64,000 nucleotides of DNA. It comes from Microstegium vimineum (Eukaryota; Streptophyta; Magnoliopsida; Poales; Poaceae). The DNA lies in the NCBI GenBank assembly GCA_022036555.1, contig CM039131.1:33816455-33880454 (forward strand), read 5' to 3'. How positions within the stretch are numbered: position 1 is the first letter of the stretch; each line of letters begins with the position of its first letter. Under the pieces are notes generated by a model that was not told where the DNA came from, ran no database searches, and was given only the letters and a program-made list of their open reading frames with translations. Of this stretch, positions 1-10,568 are shown piece by piece. A program made the position numbers and the translations under genes.

Positions 1-2
1 TA

Positions 3-2072
3 CGTGTGTGGGGCTGTCCAGCTGAGGCAAAGGTATTTAACCCAAATATTGGAAAGTTAGACTCCAAGTCCGTCAGCTGCCATTTCATTGGCTATCCAGA
101 AAGATCGAAAGGATATCGATTCTATTGTCCTGATAGACACACGAAATTTGTTGAAACAAGACACGATGTGTTCTTGGAGGATGACATGATCAGGGGGAGC
201 AAGGTAACACGTGAAATTAGACTTGAGGAGAAGCGGGTACATGTACCCACTCCGATGGTTGAAGAACCATACTTTACGTTACCTGCTGCCGATGTTGCAC
301 CAGCAGTACAGGATACTGCGGTGACAACGCCTGTTGTGAATTCTCCCATAGCAACAACGAATGAACAAGAGGAACCTGTCCATCAGGAGCCTATAGAATC
401 AGATGTTGCTAATGAGGAAGAACAACAACAACCCATAATGGACCAAGTGTCAGAGGCCCCTAGAAGGTCTCAAAGAATTAGAAGGTCAGCTATTCTAGAT
501 GATTATGAAATCTATGAAACTGAAGAGTATCATATGGAAGATGACCCTTTAACTTTTGAAGAAGCCATGAGAAGCGAACACTCATCGAAGTGGCTTCAAG
601 CCATGGAAGATGAGATGAAATCTATGAATACCAACAAGGTTTGGGTTCTAGAAAATATTCCTAAAGGAGCTAAGAAAGTAGGATCCAAATGGGTCTACAA
701 GACGAAATATGACTCCCAAGGGAATATTGAAAGACACAAAGCGCGACTTGTGGCTAAGGGTTTTACCCAAAGAGAAGGGATTGATTACAATGAAACTTTT
801 TCCCCAGTTTCTTGTAAAGATTCTTTCAGAATCATTATGGCACTTCTGGCTCACTACGATCTAGAATTACATCAGATGACTGTAAAGACCGCATTCCTAA
901 ATGGGGATCTGGATGAAAATGTCTATATGGCACAACCGAAAGGTTTTGTCGTAAAAGGAAAAGAGAATATGGGATGCCGTCTGAAAAGATCTATTTATGG
1001 TTTGAAACAAGCTTCGAGACAGTGGTACTTGAAGTTTGATAAAACTATAAAGGGTTTTGGGTTTAAAGAAAATGTCGAGGACAATTGTGTCTATGTGAAA
1101 TTCAAGAATAAGAAATACATATTTCTGATCCTATATGTAGATGATATCTTACTTGCTAGTAATGATGTCAATCTACTATTGGAGACAAAGAAATTCTTGT
1201 CCTCGAACTTTGATATGAAAGATCTCGGTGAAGCTTCGTTTGTCTTGGGAATTGAGATTCATCGAGATAGAAGAAAAGGGGTATTGGGATTATCGCAGAA
1301 GGCATACATAGAAAAGGTTCTGAAAAGATTTAGTATGCATGCGTGTAGTCTATCTCCTGTTCCGATTGTCAAGAGCGATAAATATGGGGAACATCAGTGT
1401 CCCAAGAATCAATATGAAATTAATCAAATGAAAGCGGTACCGTATGCTTCGGCAATTGGAAGTTTGCAATATGCTCAAACGTGTACTCGCCCTGACATAG
1501 CTTTTGTTACCGGGTTACTTGGCTGATATCAAAAGAATCAAAGAATTGAACATTGGAAACTAGTGAAGAAAGTCTTGCGTTATTTGCAAGGTACGAAAGG
1601 TCTCATGTTGACATATGAAAGATCTGATTCCCTGTGCATAGAAGGGTATTCAGATTCTGATTATGCTGGAGATGAAAGAAAATCCACATCAGGATATGTA
1701 TTCACTCTTGCTAAAGGAGTGATATCGTGGAAAAGTTCGAAACAAACAGTGACTACATCCTCGACAATGTACGCCGAGTTTGTAGCTTGTTATGAGGCCT
1801 CGGGGCAGGTAAATTGGTTGAAGAAATTTGTACCCGGACTGAGAATAATTGAAAGTATAGAAAGACCGATGCGGTTGTATTGTGATAACAACCCAGCGGT
1901 AGAATATGCTCACAACAATAGGTCAAGTGGTGATGTCAAACACATTGACATAAAGTACTATGTTGTGAAAGATAAACTTTGGAATCATATCATAAATCTT
2001 GAGCATATACGAACAGAAAAGATGCTAGCGGATCCGCTCACAAAAGGTCTTCCACCCAGTGTGTTCAGATGA
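3..2072 (+). pseudogene. copia pol copy A: integrase C-term, reverse transcriptase, RNase H
   Basis: The frame is open from the window edge, so the true start is outside. Order: integrase C-terminal region (WGCPAEAKVFNP, about 6-250), a variable acidic linker, RVT_2-type reverse transcriptase from about 640 (KARLVAKGFTQ; catalytic YVDD at 1134-1145), then copia RNase H from about 1590 (SDSDYAGD, later KHIDIKYY), ending GLPPSVFR. A single in-frame TGA at 1524-1526 interrupts it (sequence GLLG-stop-YQKN). The same frame resumes at once, and the family usually has Arg here, so this looks like CGA to TGA decay at a methylated CpG. No other break is seen, so the copy is fairly young. It is non-functional as it stands because of the stop and the missing 5' half. 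Confidence 0.88.
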
Positions 2073-2284
2073 CACATAGCCGGCATGGGTTTAAGGGAGA
2101 GCCTATGATTCCCGGACACCAAGAAGGGCCCAGAATGATGAAAAGTTTATTTTCAAAATAGAAAGGTGTGTAGTAGATGTCAGTCTAATGACATGAACTG
2201 TTGTGACGATGAAGCATGCTCTATCCACTAATTTATTATGGAATAGAAAGAATTGAAATATTAAACTAGAATGAGAATTGAAGA
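2073..2284 (+). other. junction region between the two copia copies
   Basis: About 210 bp between the copy A RNase H stop and copy B gag. The first part still reads as the usual post-RNase H tail (up to about 2135). The rest is AT-rich and might include a few LTR bases, but no TG...CA LTR pair or primer-binding site is visible. The exact breakpoint is not determined. Confidence 0.5.
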
Positions 2285-2640
2285 ATGATAATATGATGCC
2301 TGAAAACTGGGACATTGAAAAGTTCATTGCAATGTGTGTCCAGGAGGAAGAGAGACTTAAGTCCGCACAAGGTGAATCAGCTCATCTTGTCAAGGACAAT
2401 AAAAGAAAGAATTATTACAAGAAACCACAGGGAAACCCCAGTGGAATAAAGGCTCTCCTCCAAGCTACAAGAAAATGCAATTGAAAAGGGAAAAGAAAAG
2501 GACTCTCAGGATGAGGACTTCAGAAAATATGGCAATGCTAAAAAAGATCAGTGCAAGGAATGCTTCAAGAGAGGGCATTACAAGAGAGATTGCCCAGTCT
2601 ACCTGAAAAAGCTACTGAAGAAAGGTGATGATACTATCAC
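2278..2640 (+). pseudogene. copia gag fragment with zinc knuckle, copy B
   Basis: The N-terminal gag is missing. The fragment begins near the conserved ENWDIEKFIAMCVQEEERL segment (about 2300-2355), then runs into a stop at 2482-2484. After a frameshift the next frame carries a CCHC zinc knuckle (CX2CX4HX4C, 2552-2593), the nucleic-acid binding motif of nucleocapsid. There is no ATG at the left end, and the frame simply begins at a junction with copy A. It cannot make a working Gag. Confidence 0.8.
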
Positions 2641-4458
2641 ATTTGTAGATGAATCCCTGTTTTTATATTATTCGAACACCTCTTGGTGGATTGATTCAGG
2701 TGCAACAATTCACGTTTCGAATTCTTTACAGGGGTTAAGTGGGAGGAGAACCCTGCAAAGAGGATAAAGAACGATTAAAGTCGCGAATGGAGTACAAGCT
2801 GGAGTTGAAGCCATTGGCGATCTAGCTTTAGAATTAAAACATGGCTTTGTACTTAAGCTTAGAAATGTACTCTATGTTCCCTCTTTGCGTAGGAATTTAA
2901 TAAGTGTTTCGAAACTCGATGATGATGGATTTGGCTGTCATTTTGGTAATGACAGATGTGAAATATTTGATAATAATGATAAGTGTGTTGGTCTTGTCTT
3001 CCGACAAGACAAGCTTTATTTATTATCTCTTGCTGAGAATGTGAATCATGAATGTGATGTTGTGAATGTCTCTCAATCTACAAATAAGAATAAGAAGCGG
3101 AAGAGAAATGAAAGCGACTCTTCGAAACTATGGCATTGTCGTTTGGGCCATATTTCGAGGGGGAGAATAGAACGCTTATTGAAACAATCGATTCTTGCGC
3201 ACTTAGAATTCTCCGATTTAGAACAATGTGTTGATTGCATCAAAGGAAAATATGTTAAGAAAATAAAGAAAGATGCTAAACGAAGCACGAGAGTATTAGA
3301 AATAATCCACACGGACATTTGCAGTCCATTCCCAGTGAAAAGCGTGGATGGTTATGATTCGTTCATAACATTCACGGATGATTACTCTCGTTATGGCTAT
3401 ATTTATCCAATTAAAGAAAGAACAGAAGCATTGGATAAATTTAAGATATTTAAAGCCGAAATTGAAAATCAACACAACTTGAAAATAAAGATAGTTCGAT
3501 CAGACCATGGTGGAGAGTATTATGGGCGACATACCCCGTATGGCCAAATTCCAGGTCCCTTTGCAAGGTTCCTATAGGAAAATGGCATAGTCGCTCAATA
3601 CTCTACACCAGGGAAGCCTCAGCAGAACGGAGTGGCTGAAAGAAGAAACTGTACCTTAATGGATATGGTAAGAAGCATGATGAGTTACTCCACACTACCG
3701 GTTGGCCTATGGATAGAGGCATTGAAAACCGCCATTCATATACTTAATCGAGTACCAAGCAAGTCGGTGCAGAAAACACCATACGAATTATGGACAGGAA
3801 GAGAACCCTCACTTAAGCACTTACGTGTGTGGGGCTGTCCAGCTGAGGCAAAGGTTTTTAACCCAAATATTGGGAAGTTAGACTCCAAAACTGTCAGCTG
3901 TCATTTCATTGGCTATCCAGAAAGATCGAAAGGATATCGATTCTATTGTCCTGATAGATACATGAAATTTGTTGAAACAAGACACGTTGTGTTCTTGGAG
4001 GATGACATGATCAGAGGGAGCAAGGTAACACGTGAAATTAGACTTGAGGAGAAGCGGGTACATGTACCTACTCCGATGGTTGAAGAACCATTATTTACGT
4101 TACCTGCTACCGATGTTGCACCAGCAGCACAGGACGCTGTGGTGACAACACCTGTTGTATGTTCTCCCATAGCGACAACAAATGAACAAGAGGAACCTGT
4201 CCATCAGGAGCCTGTAGAACCAAATGTCGCTTATGAGGAAGAACAACAACTGCCCATAGTGGACCAAGAGCCAGAGGCCCCTAGAAGGTCTCAAAGAACA
4301 AGAAGGTCAGTCATTCCAGATGATTATGAAATTTATGAAACTGAAGAATTCCATATGGAAGATGACCCTATAACTTTTGAAGAAGCCATGAAAAGCGAAC
4401 ACTCATCAAAGTGGTTTCAGGCCATGGAAGATGAGATGAAATCTATGAATACCAACAA
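2641..4458 (+). pseudogene. copia protease, integrase and start of RT, copy B (truncated)
   Basis: Aspartic protease motif WWIDSGATIH (Asp codon about 2693-2695), an in-frame stop near 2764, then GAG-pre-integrase (LWHCRLGH, about 3130) and the integrase core: first Asp in IIHTDICSPF (about 3303), second in RSDHGGEYY (about 3500). A TAG at 3575-3577 falls between the second Asp and the Glu region (GVAERRN, about 3630). The frame reopens at 3632 and runs through the integrase C-terminus to the start of RT, where it stops abruptly at 4458. Beyond that the gypsy element starts. Copy A continues normally past the same point (639), so the cut is a real junction, not a family boundary. Confidence 0.87.
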
Positions 4459-6390
4459 CCGGTTCGGGAACGCCTCGTCGACGACCTCCCCCCTCGAGTG
4501 AACAATCGACGTCGATGCGGCGATGCCGAGGCTCGAGGCTACAGCGCTCACCGAGGCGGGCGCTACGACAGTGACGAAGACCGATGTCGGTCTCCGGAGC
4601 CACCGGGGCCTCGAGTCTTCGGAAGAACTATCCGACGGGCCTCCCTGCCCGTGCGTTTCCGTCCACCCACCAGCCTGATCAAATACAACGGCGAAACCAA
4701 GCCAGAGCTCTGGCTTGCCGACTTCAGGCTGGCATGCCAGCTGGGTGGAGCCAAAGATGACCTCGTCATCATCCGGCAACTCCCGCTATTCCTCTCCAAC
4801 ACCGCTCGAAGGTGGCTCGAGGAGCTACCCCCGGACTTGATCCAGGACTGGTCCGACCTGGTTCGGATCTTCGAGGGCAACTTCAAGGGCACCTACGAGC
4901 GGCCGGGCAACTCCTGGGACCTTCGCAGCTGCAAGCAGAAACCAGGAGAGACCCTCCGCGCCTTCACCCGCCGATTCTCGAAGCAACGTACCGCACTGAC
5001 TCACATTTCCGACCACGAGGTCATCACGGCGTTCATCGCCGGGACGACCTGCAAAGAGTTGGTGCGGGAGCTGGGGCGAAACATCCCCAAGACCGCCAAC
5101 GAGCTCATGGACGTCATCGCCAACTACGCGGCTGGCGAGGAGGCCGTTCGCGCATTCTTCCAGACTCCCCCAGCGAAGGAGGAGGGCAACGCGGACGAAC
5201 CCGGGGGCTCGGACGATGGGCCCAAGAGAAACAAGGGGCCCAGGAGGAACAACGACGGCAACGGCGGCCAGAAGAAGAAGAAGAAGAAGAAGAACCAACG
5301 GGGCCGGCGCGTCGTCGAGCCCAACGTCGAGCAGGACGACGACCCCGACGACCTTGTCGCTGCAACGGACAAGCGGAAGCCTCGAGGGCCCCCTCCCGAC
5401 GGGGGCGTCTTCGACAAGATGCTGAAAGAGCCTTGCCCCTACCATACGGGGCCGGCCAACCACCGCCTCGAGGATTGCCGCATGCTTCGAAGGCACTTCG
5501 TCCTCCCTGGTCCCAGGAGAGATGACGGCAAGGAAGACCCGCCCTGTGACGTCCAAGTCAGGGGCGATGTTCAAAAGGGAGGCTTCCCCGAGATCCACGA
5601 CTGCTACATGATCTACGGGGGACCCTCGACCCGCCTCACCACGCGCCAACGCAAGAGGGAGCGTCAAGAGGTCTTTTCCGTTCGGGCCCAGGCCCCACGG
5701 TACCTCGACTGGTCCCACACACCGATCACCTTCGATCAGGACGACCACCCCGAGCACATCCCCAACGCAGGGGTTTACCCGCTCGTCGTCGACCCAATCA
5801 TCCTCAACACCCGCCTCAGCAAGGTGCTCATGGACGGGGGGAGCAGCCTCAACATCATCTACGCCGAGACCCTCGACCTACTGGGGATCCCGAGGACCAT
5901 GCTCCTGCCCAGCGCGGGGGGGTTCCATGGAATCGTCCCGGGGAAGAAGGCACTCCCGATCGGCCGCGTCAAGCTACCGGTCTGTTTCGGCGTCCCCTCA
6001 AACTTCCGAAAGGAAGAGCTGACCTTCGAGGTGGTCGCGTGGCGAGGCACCTACCACGCCATCATCGGTAGACCGGGGTACGCCAAGTTCATGGCGGTCC
6101 CAAACTATACCTACCTCAAGCTCAAGATGCCGGGGCCCTCGGGAGTCATCACCGTCGACACCTCCTACGAGCACGCATACGACTGCGACGTCGAGTGCGT
6201 TGAAAAAGCCGAAGCCCGTGAGGATTCTGCTATCCTCGCGGCCCTCGACGACTTGTCCGGAGAGATCCCCGACCCCAAGCGCCACGCTGGCAACTTCAAG
6301 CCGGCGGAAGACACGAAGACCATCCCGCTCGACCCCGGCCTCAAGGACGGGAAGGTGCTGACGATCAGTGCCACCCTCGAGCCCAAATAG
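4459..6390 (+). pseudogene. gypsy gag and aspartic protease
   Basis: The frame is open from the junction, so the true start is lost. The first ATG-like position is not meaningful. The retrotransposon gag domain covers about 4680-5150 (LPLFLSNTARRWLEELP, later LRAFTRRFSKQ, FIAGTTCKELV). A Lys-rich tract (about 5270-5300) precedes a weak nucleocapsid region (CPYHTGPANHRLEDC). The protease region follows: LMDGGSSLNIIYAETL at about 5830. The catalytic motif reads DGGSS rather than the classical DTG/DSG, as in other Tat elements. The frame ends with a TAG at 6388-6390 where family members normally have Gln (CAG to TAG transition), and the same frame then continues into the RT leader. Confidence 0.88.
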
Positions 6391-8456
6391 GAAGGCGTGC
6401 TCGTCGACTTTCTCCGAGCGAACGCCGACGTGTTCGCGTGGAGTCCCTCGGACATGCCGGGCATCCCGAGGGAAGTCGCCGAGCACTCCTTGGACATCCG
6501 AACCGGGTCCAAACCGGTGAAGCAACGCCTGCGCCGCTTCGACGAGGAGAAGCGCAGGACCATCGGGGAGGAGGTCGACAAGCTCTTGAAGGCCGGATTC
6601 ATCAAGGAGGTACATCACCCGAGTGGTTAGCTAATCCCGTGCTTGTAAAGAAAAAGAATGGGAAGGATAGGATGTGTGTAGACTACACTAGTTTGAATAA
6701 AGCATGTCCTAAGGTTCCTTTTCCTTTACCTCGCATTGACCAAATAGTAGATTCCACTTCGGGATGTGAAACCCTTTGCTTCCTTGATGCGTATTCCGGC
6801 TACCACCAAATAAAGATGAAGGAGTCCGATCAGCTCGCGACCTCCTTCATCACTCCTTTCGGCATGTTTTGCTACCTCACCATGCCCTTCGGCTTGCGGA
6901 ACGCCGGGGCCACCTACCAGCGATGCATGCTCCGCGTCTTCGGGAAACACATAGGGCCGATCGTCGAGGCCTACGTCGACGATATCGTGGTCAAGTCCAG
7001 AACCGTCGGAAACCTAGTCGGAGACCTCGAGATTGCGTTTGGGTGTCTCAGGACTAACCGCATAAAACTAAACCCTGAGAAGTGTGTCTTCGGGGTCCCT
7101 CGAGGCATGCTCCTAGGGTACATAGTTTCCCAACGCGGTATCGAGGCTAATCCCGAGAAGGTAACCGCCATCACGAGGATGGGCCCGATCAAAAACCTCA
7201 AGAGTGTGCAAAGGGTTACTGGGTGCCTTGCCGCCCTCAGTCGCTTCATCTCGAAGCTCGGAGAAAAGGCCCTGCCCCTTTATCGACTCCTGAAGAAGAC
7301 AGAACACTTCGCGTGGACCACCGAAGCTGAGGAATCCCTCTCGAGGCTCAAGGCCTTGCTCACCTCGCCCCCGGTCTTGGTCCCCCCGAGCCCGGCCGAG
7401 CCCCTCCTGCTTTATGTCGCGGCAACTACGCAGGTAGTCAGCGCGGTCATAGTAGTCGAGAGGGAGGAAAAAGGACACGCCCTGCCGGTTCAAAGGCCTG
7501 TCTATTTCGTGAGCGAGGTCCTTTCCGAAACCAAGACAAGGTATCCCCACATCCAGAAGCTACTATACGCGGTCGTCCTCACTCGGCGGAAGCTCAAACA
7601 CTATTTCCTGGGCCATCCGGTCACTGTGGTTTCATCTTTCCCCCTCGGAGAGATAATCCAGAACCGGGAGGCATCGGGAAGGATCGCCAAGTGGTCCGCC
7701 GAGCTCATCGGGGAGACCCTCTCCTACGCCCCTCGGAAGGCTATCAAGTCTCAGGTACTGGCAGATTTCGTCGCCGAATGGACCGACACCCAACTACCCC
7801 CGGCGCAGGTGCAGAGCGAGCTCTGGGCCATGTACTTCGACGGATCACTGATGAAGGCGGGAGCAGGCGCAGGATTGCTATTCGTATCACCCTCAGGGGT
7901 CCATATGCGATATGTCATCCGCCTCCACTTCCCCGCCTCCAACAACGTCGCCGAGTACGAGGCCCTCGTCAACGGCCTGCGCATCGCCATCGAGCTCGGG
8001 GTACGACGCCTCGACGTGCGAGGGGACTCTCAGTTGGTAATCGACCAAGTGATGAAAGACTCGAGCTGCCACGATCCTAAGATGGAAGCCTACTGCAAGG
8101 AGGTTCGAAGGCTCGAGGACAAGTTCTATGGCCTCGAGCTCAACCACGTAGCCCGTCGGTACAACGAGGCTGCCGACGAGCTGGCCAAAATTGCGTCTAC
8201 TCGAGGGACGGTCCCCCCCGACATCTTCTCGAGGGATCTGCACACACCGTCCGTCGACCTAGGCTCGGGGGCTCCCGCCCTCGAGCAAGGGGTCGACCCA
8301 CCCCCCTCGACCGATCCCCCCTCGGGCGGGGGAGAGGTCATGGAGATCGACGGGGCCGTCGCAGTGCCAACCCCTCCGACGGATTGGCGCACGCCTTACC
8401 TCGAGTACCTGACGCGAGGCGAACTCCGGAAGACCGCACGGAAGCCCGTCGAGTAG
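6391..8456 (+). pseudogene. gypsy reverse transcriptase and two RNase H domains
   Basis: The leader (VDFLRANADVFAWSPSDMPG) runs in frame with gag-pro to about 6620. A one-base deletion there moves the frame: the first frame ends in a TAG at 6628-6630 and the other frame carries on with PEWLANPVLVKKKNG. RT motifs follow: MPFGLRNAGATYQR (about 6885) and YVDD (6972-6983). Then come the RT-linked RNase H (about 7300-7650) and a second archaeal-type RNase H (MYFDGSLMKAGAGAG about 7830; NVAEYEAL; VRGDSQLV). The frame ends at 8456 because of another one-base loss near 8427. Sequence from about 6621 to 6780 is much more AT-rich than the rest. Confidence 0.9.
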
Positions 8457-9625
8457 CTCGGCGTGCCAAAACCTACGTCTTGTACGGGGACAGCCGCGAG
8501 CTATATCGACGCAGCCCGTCGGGTGTACTCCAACGCTGCCTCACCCTCGAAGAGGGGAGGGCACTGCTGAGGGACCTACACTCGGGGGCTTGCGGCCACC
8601 ACGCGGCGCCGAGAACCCTGGTAGGAAGTGCCTTTCGACAGGGCTTCTACTGGCCCACGGCAGTCAACGACGCCACCAAACTCGTCCGATCCTGTCGGGG
8701 ATGCCAATTCTATGCCAGGCAGACTCACCTACCCGCCCAAGCTCTTCAGATGATACCCATAACTTGGCCGTTCGCAGTATGGGGGCTCGACATGGTCGGT
8801 CCCCTGAAAAGAACCAAGGGCGGGCACACTCACCTTCTCGTGGCTGTCGACAAGTTCTCGAAGTGGATCGAGGCTCGGCCCATCGCCAACATCCAGTCTC
8901 GGCAAGCCGTGCTATTCTTCACCGATATCATCCACCGCTTCGGGGTCCCCAACGTCATCATTACCGACAATGGCACGCAGTTCACCGGCCAAAAGTTCCT
9001 GGACTTCTGTGACGATCACCACATCAGGGTGAATTGGTCTGCAGTTGCCCACCCTCGAACTAACGGTCAGGTCGAGCGTGCCAACGGCATGGTTTTGCAG
9101 GGCCTCAAGCCAAGGATCTTCGACCGGCTGAACAGACATGGAAAGAGATGGGTCGAAGAGCTGCCCGCTGTGCTATGGAGTCTCCGAACGACACCGAGTC
9201 GAGCTACGGGGTTCTCCCCGTTCTTCTTGGTCTATGGGTCCGAGGCCGTCCTCCCCACCGACCTCGAGTACGGGTCCCCTCGACTGAAAGCCTACAGCGA
9301 GCAAGCCAACACAGTAGCCCGAGAGGACTCCCTCGACCAGCTCGAGGAAGCTCGTGACATGGCCCTGTTCAAGTCGGCCCAGTACCAGCAGACGCTACGA
9401 CGCTACCACGATAAGAACGTGCGCAAAAGGGACCTCAACGTCGGCGACCTCGTTCTGCGCCGTCGACAGAACAGCAAGGGGCGTCACAAGCTGACACCAC
9501 CTTGGGAGGGACCCTTCATCGTGGCAGAGGTGCTGAAGCCCGGCACTTACAAACTGAAGAACGAGAAGGGAGAGCTCTTCACCAACGCGTGGAACATCGA
9601 ACAGCTACGTCGCTTCTATCCCTGA
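8420..9625 (+). pseudogene. gypsy integrase
   Basis: The reading frame takes over from the RT frame near 8427 (EDRTEARRVARRAK). Zinc-binding HHCC domain: HSGACGHH ... CRGCQFYA (about 8580-8715). Catalytic core: first Asp in WGLDMVGP (about 8780), second in ITDNGTQF (about 8960), Glu in NGQVERANG (about 9070). The C-terminal DNA-binding part ends WNIEQLRRFYP. The domain itself has no internal stop. It lacks its own start because in an intact element it is part of the pol polyprotein, so it is broken only by the upstream frameshift. Confidence 0.9.
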
Positions 9626-9718
9626 GGCCCCAGGGCCTTGTACATTTTCGCATTTATGTACAAATTTTCGAATGAATAAAATGTGCTCGAAACACTTTCA
9701 CGTCCGTTCGTAGCCCGA
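9626..9718 (+). other. sense pol 3' end, possible polyadenylation region
   Basis: Short AT-richer stretch right after the integrase stop with an AATAAA at about 9675. It might terminate sense transcripts before the antisense unit. No coding potential is seen. Confidence 0.35.
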
Positions 9719-10415
9719 AGGTAGCCTCGACTTTGCCCGGACAAAGTCGAGCTCCCCTCGGGGGCTGGAAGAAGGGCACCCCCCCCTAAGTCCCCGAAAA
9801 AACCCGTACGCTTTCTCTCGAAACTCGACCCCCTCTCGTTTCTTCGCCTCGGGCACGCTTCGTAACTAGGTAAAGGCGCCTCGAACCCCCTAGGGGTCGA
9901 GGGTGTCGTCGAGTCAGGGACTCACCTACGCCCCAGGGCTACGGTATCCCTACTCGCCACCCCCCTTCCTAGGATAAGAGCGTGCGTCTAATACTTAAGT
10001 TCACGAGCGTCGACTCAGGCAAAGAAAAGCAGGGAGAGCCCGAGAAATAGAAATAACGAGACGAACCCACCCACAGCACTAAGGTAGCCTCGACTTTGCC
10101 TCAGCAAAGTCGAGCCTCCCTCGGGGGCTAACAGGGGGGCACCCCCCTCCTAGGTCTCCGAAAAACTCGGAACGTTTTTTCGAAACTCGACTCTCCCTCT
10201 CGTTCTTTCCCTCGAGTACGCTTCTGAACTAAGTAAAGACGCCTCGAGTTCCCTAAGGGTCGAGAGTGCCGTCGAGTCAGGGACTCACCTACGCCCCAGG
10301 GCTACGGTATCCCTACTCGCCACCCCCCTTCCAAGGATAAGAGCGTGCGTCGAACACTTAGTTCATAGGCGTCGACTCAGGCAAAGAAAAGCAGGGAAAG
10401 CTCGAAAGAATAAAA
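9719..10415 (+). repeat. two-copy tandem repeat (period about 363 bp) with hairpins
   Basis: Two direct copies, starting at about 9721 and 10084. Each opens with a perfect 10-bp stem hairpin (9726-9751 and 10089-10114, arms CTCGACTTTG / CAAAGTCGAG) followed by CCCTCGGGGGCT. Copies differ by scattered substitutions and small indels. Non-coding. It lies between the sense integrase and the 3' end of the antisense gene, so it could act as a two-way terminator or spacer. Confidence 0.85.
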
Positions 10416-10568
10416 TTAACTCTGTACACATCGATCAAAATGCATCATATACAAAAAAGCCCTCGGGGGCTTGGCATTGTATCGGTACAGAGGCCTAACT
10501 ATTACATGGACCTTTTTGTCCAGATATGGCTCGCAGGCCCGCGACCACCCGTCGACATCTCCCAACGA

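Larger units (their letters stand above)
1..2284 (+). mobile_element. Ty1/copia retrotransposon, copy A (3' half of pol, no LTR seen)
   Basis: The 3' part of a copia element: integrase C-terminus, reverse transcriptase and RNase H, in the copia order. The left side runs off the window. After the RNase H stop (2070-2072) there is about 200 bp of non-coding sequence, and then gag sequence of a second copy starts. No recognisable LTR lies between them. Positions 6-638 are nearly identical to 3826-4458 of copy B, so both belong to one family. Confidence 0.9.

Noticed and set aside
4825..5757. Long open frame antisense to gypsy gag
   Set aside because: GC-rich shadow of the real gag frame; no domain, no splice support, unlike the true antisense gene at 10569-14599.
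5998..6618. Open frames antisense to the gypsy protease region
   Set aside because: Mirror of the coding strand with low-complexity Leu/Val/Asp content; no motifs.
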